DNA from: Methanocella sp.
Lineage (GTDB): Archaea; Halobacteriota; Methanocellia; Methanocellales; Methanocellaceae
Reading direction: 5' to 3'
Assembly: GCF_035506375.1 (NCBI RefSeq)
Contig: NZ_DATJPM010000008.1
Span: 1 to 6,647 of the forward strand
DNA length: 6,647 nucleotides
This document shows positions 4,995 through 6,647 of this stretch, piece after piece. The notes under the pieces are model-generated. The model saw only the letters and a list, made by a program, of their open reading frames with translations. It made no database searches and was not told the origin of the DNA. Within the stretch, counting starts at the first letter, position 1, and the number at the start of each line of letters is the position of its first letter. The position numbers and the translations under genes were made by a program.

Positions 4995-6199
4995 TGTCTC
5001 ATGACCGGGCGCTTGCAGCGTGGGCCGATGCGCTCGTGGTCGATGGCGTACATCTCGAGGCCCGGGACGGTCACGCGCACGACCGGAATATTAATGTCCT
5101 CGCGTGTAAGGACGGTGACGACGACAGCCTCGACGGAGCCCTTGAGCATCTTCACGGCCTTCTCGATGTCGCCCTTATGCGAGTCCGTGGACAGGTCCGG
5201 CAGCTCCTTCAGCGTGATCTCTTCTTTGCCGTCGCCGTACCAGTGCTTATTCATTCTTTTCATGCGCTCGTAGCCGATGGTCCGGACTACCTTCTCGCGG
5301 TCAGTGTCCTCGCGGGCTCCCTGGATCTGGGTGGCCCGGCTCTGCGCCACCTCGGTCAGGGCCCTTAAAACGGCGATTCGGGCATCCATGTGCGTGCCCA
5401 CGCCCATGACCAGTAAAGAGGGGTCCATGAGCTCCTTATCGTCCGTGGCCGCAAGCACGGTCGGTATGCCCGAGTCGGTGGGCAGGTACCAGAGCTTCAC
5501 GTCGATGCCCGCCTTCCCGAACTTCGCGTAAAGCTCGTAAGCCAGCCCGTCCTTTTTCGTGATCGTGATCGCCTTCCCCGGGTCCCTTGTCGCCTCGGCG
5601 ATGGACAGGGCGTCCCTCTCGACGACCTCCATCAGGCCATGGAAGATAGCCTCTTCGATGGTGTTCCCGGAGGCAAGGCCGTTGGTGTTGCTCCTGAAAA
5701 GCTTGAATGGCGCAAGATATGGGTGGAACACGGCGTTGCACGGCAGCAGCACTTCCTTCTTGTTCATCAGGTCGTACCCGTCGATCCAGTCGAGCCGGAC
5801 GTTGGGCAGTAGCTGGCCGGGCAGTATGAGCTTTACCGGATCTATCGCGGCCCTGCCGTTGGAAATGTCGCTCAATGTGCCCAGCACGACGCGCTTCTTA
5901 TCGGCCTTCTGGAACTCCGAGGAGTACCGCTCCACGGCCTCCATCATGACCGAGACCTTCGCCTCCACGGGTGTCGCGCCTTTACCGGCGTATACCGATA
6001 TGGCGCCTTTTGCCGAGGCCGGGCGTATGGCGGAATAGACCGGAATGCCGATACGGTCGAGGCCGGATATTTCCGCGACCCGTGTCACGCCGATGCCCGG
6101 CAGGACCTTTTCTACCCTGGCCAGCGTCTCCTCGGGCGGTACCACCCGGTGTGTGTCCTTCGTGTATCCCTTCGGCGTCTTTTTTAAAGTGAGCTTCAT
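4991..6199 (-). CDS. ycaO: YcaO, methanogenesis marker 1 type (McrA thioamidation)
   Basis: A 402-residue YcaO-domain enzyme. YcaO proteins use ATP to phosphorylate a backbone amide oxygen; in methanogens the sulfide-dependent product is the thioglycine of McrA, the alpha subunit of methyl-coenzyme M reductase. The YcaO ATP/Mg site can be followed: AGKGAT (71-76), the EAKVSVMMEAVERYSSE segment (79-95; E87, E90), GLASGNTIEEAIFHGLMEVV (174-193), ERDA (194-197), and RALTEVAQSRATQIQGARED (279-298; R279, E283, R288). The C terminus is IGPRCKRPVMRQ rather than the PxPxP of azoline-forming YcaOs, which fits a stand-alone thioamidating enzyme. ATG at 6197-6199 is preceded by a weak SD (GAGAGATGATGGG). 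It is first in the operon with tfuA. Confidence 0.92.
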   Translation of the reverse strand: MKLTLKKTPKGYTKDTHRVVPPEETLARVEKVLPGIGVTRVAEISGLDRIGIPVYSAIRPASAKGAISVYAGKGATPVEAKVSVMMEAVERYSSEFQKADKKRVVLGTLSDISNGRAAIDPVKLILPGQLLPNVRLDWIDGYDLMNKKEVLLPCNAVFHPYLAPFKLFRSNTNGLASGNTIEEAIFHGLMEVVERDALSIAEATRDPGKAITITKKDGLAYELYAKFGKAGIDVKLWYLPTDSGIPTVLAATDDKELMDPSLLVMGVGTHMDARIAVLRALTEVAQSRATQIQGAREDTDREKVVRTIGYERMKRMNKHWYGDGKEEITLKELPDLSTDSHKGDIEKAVKMLKGSVEAVVVTVLTREDINIPVVRVTVPGLEMYAIDHERIGPRCKRPVMRQ

Positions 6200-6223
6200 C
6201 CCATCATCTCTCGTTCAGCCGGT

Positions 6224-6257
6224 TCGAATACTTTATGGCGACGATGCGTATTTAAAG
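6224..6257 (-). promoter_or_regulatory. ycaO-tfuA promoter
   Basis: CTTTAAATACGC on the minus strand (TTTAAATA core, 6249-6256) is a TATA-like box. Transcription would start at about 6225-6228, leaving a leader of about 26-30 bases before the ATG. The assignment rests on position and base composition only. Confidence 0.45.
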
Positions 6258-6289
6258 TGTCGGCGCAGGCAAACCACGGGACGCACGGA

Positions 6290-6524
6290 GGCACCACGGA
6301 GGGCACGGTTTTTTATTCACCACGGCGACACGGCGAGCACGGCGCTCTTTTATTTCCTGAAGGGGGCTGATGCCCCCTCGGAGACCCCCTGCTTAATAAT
6401 ATTATCAGGAAACCGTGTCGCCGTGCATCCGCCGTGCCGATCATAAAAAGCGCCGTGTTCGCCGTGCCGCCGTGGTGAAAAATTAACCGTGCCCTCCGTG
6501 GTACCGCCGTGTCGCCGTGGTGAA
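6290..6524. repeat. GC-rich inverted-repeat element between divergent promoters
   Basis: The left arm (6290-6360) and right arm (6405-6505) are near-perfect reverse complements: CACGGAGGGCACGG, TTCACCACGGCG and GCACGGCG/ACACGGCG blocks alternate on both sides. The right arm carries about 30 extra bases (6411-6440). A further perfect 20-bp match exists between 6316-6335 and the reverse of 6505-6524, so alternative pairings are possible. The arms consist of 8-9 base units of the ACACGGCG type. Outer blocks (GGAGGGCAC, then a T-rich spacer, then TTCACCAC) match those in the element at 2277-2564, so both belong to one family that differs in GC content. No transposase or ORF is supported inside it. 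Confidence 0.8.
6361..6378. other. Perfect hairpin at the apex of the inverted-repeat element
   Basis: AGGGGGC (6361-6367) and GCCCCCT (6372-6378) pair perfectly over 7 bp around the TGAT loop (6368-6371). It sits in the centre of the large inverted repeat and is followed by CCCCCTGCTTAATAATATTA. This gives a cruciform or RNA hairpin with a GC-rich cap; whether it forms in the cell is not shown. Confidence 0.6.
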
Positions 6525-6537
6525 TACCGGCATCAAG

Positions 6538-6548
6538 TTTATTTATTT
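6538..6548 (+). promoter_or_regulatory. Promoter of the CDS at the window end
   Basis: TTTATTTATTT is a TATA-like box. A start about 25 bases downstream (6569-6571) would leave only about 10 bases before the ATG at 6579. No SD is visible there, so a leaderless or very short leader mRNA is likely. Confidence 0.4.
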
Positions 6549-6578
6549 CATCCTCATAGTACTCAATGGCGATAACGC

Positions 6579-6647
6579 ATGGAAGCGAGCGACAGCATAA
6601 CGGCAAACGACCTGTACGGCAAGCCCATCACCGTAGGTGCGACGGTC
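6579..6647 (+). CDS. 5' end of an unknown CDS, possibly DUF2098-like (partial)
   Basis: An open frame from ATG (6579) runs to the window end and gives 23 residues beginning MEASDSITANDLYGKPITVG and ending ATV. An in-frame TAA at 6573-6575 shows that this ATG is the first possible start. The stretch DLYGKPITVGATV resembles the N terminus of the small methanogen proteins of the DUF2098 type (a DxxGKPIxVGxxV opening), but 23 residues are too few to be sure. It is divergent from ycaO, with the GC-rich inverted repeat between the two promoters. The rest lies outside the window. Confidence 0.5.
   Translation, partial: MEASDSITANDLYGKPITVGATV

Noticed and set aside
4991..6199. YcaO for an azole peptide (TOMM) cluster
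   Set aside because: There is no cyclodehydratase partner or precursor peptide, the C terminus lacks PxPxP, and the partner is TfuA, the pairing known for McrA thioglycine.
6211..6232. GGTTCGAATAC resembling a tRNA T-loop
   Set aside because: The flanking bases cannot form a T-stem and no acceptor, D or anticodon arm fits nearby.
6313..6606. Minus-strand frame across the GC-rich inverted repeat
   Set aside because: It is made of the palindromic CACGGCG repeat, reads as repeated HHGDTA-like peptides, and crosses a divergent promoter.

Overview
The window looks like chromosomal DNA from a methanogenic archaeon, most likely of the Methanocellales. Three lines point there. A YcaO-TfuA pair reads as the methanogenesis-marker-1 type that installs thioglycine in McrA. 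A small amino-acid-kinase-fold protein matches MfnE of methanofuran biosynthesis. A secreted beta-propeller protein ends in a PGF-CTERM (archaeosortase A) tail. AT-rich TATA-like boxes, SD motifs and U-rich terminators are also of archaeal type. The Methanocellales assignment is an impression from protein style; no search was run.

Layout, left to right. Positions 1-87 hold a copy of a dispersed intergenic repeat. On the minus strand, tauE/safE-like permease (723-1514) and mfnE (109-729) form an overlapping pair, with a promoter, a strong SD and a perfect inverted repeat just upstream. Positions 1515-2661 (1.15 kb) hold no convincing gene but are full of structure. In order these are an array of roughly 31-bp degenerate direct repeats, four successive perfect hairpins, a tandem array of about 16-nt units containing GAGGGTA, a bulged stem-loop, and a ~290-bp long inverted-repeat element. 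A minus-strand secreted seven-bladed YVTN-type propeller follows (2662-3843). A divergent promoter region leads to a small plus-strand protein of unknown function (3934-4278). A bidirectional terminator separates it from the minus-strand operon ycaO (4991-6199) -> tfuA (4338-4994), joined by an ATGA overlap. Positions 6200-6578 hold two divergent promoters flanking a second, GC-rich inverted-repeat element with a capped hairpin. The window ends within a plus-strand CDS that starts at 6579.

How the parts fit: YcaO and TfuA together convert a backbone amide in McrA to a thioamide, and MfnE makes a precursor of the C1 carrier methanofuran. The window therefore carries maturation and cofactor genes for methanogenesis. 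The permease may move a sulfur oxyanion or other organic anion; a link with sulfur supply is only a guess. The noncoding region 1588-2230 is the least explained part, and a structured RNA or a multi-site regulatory region are the leading ideas.
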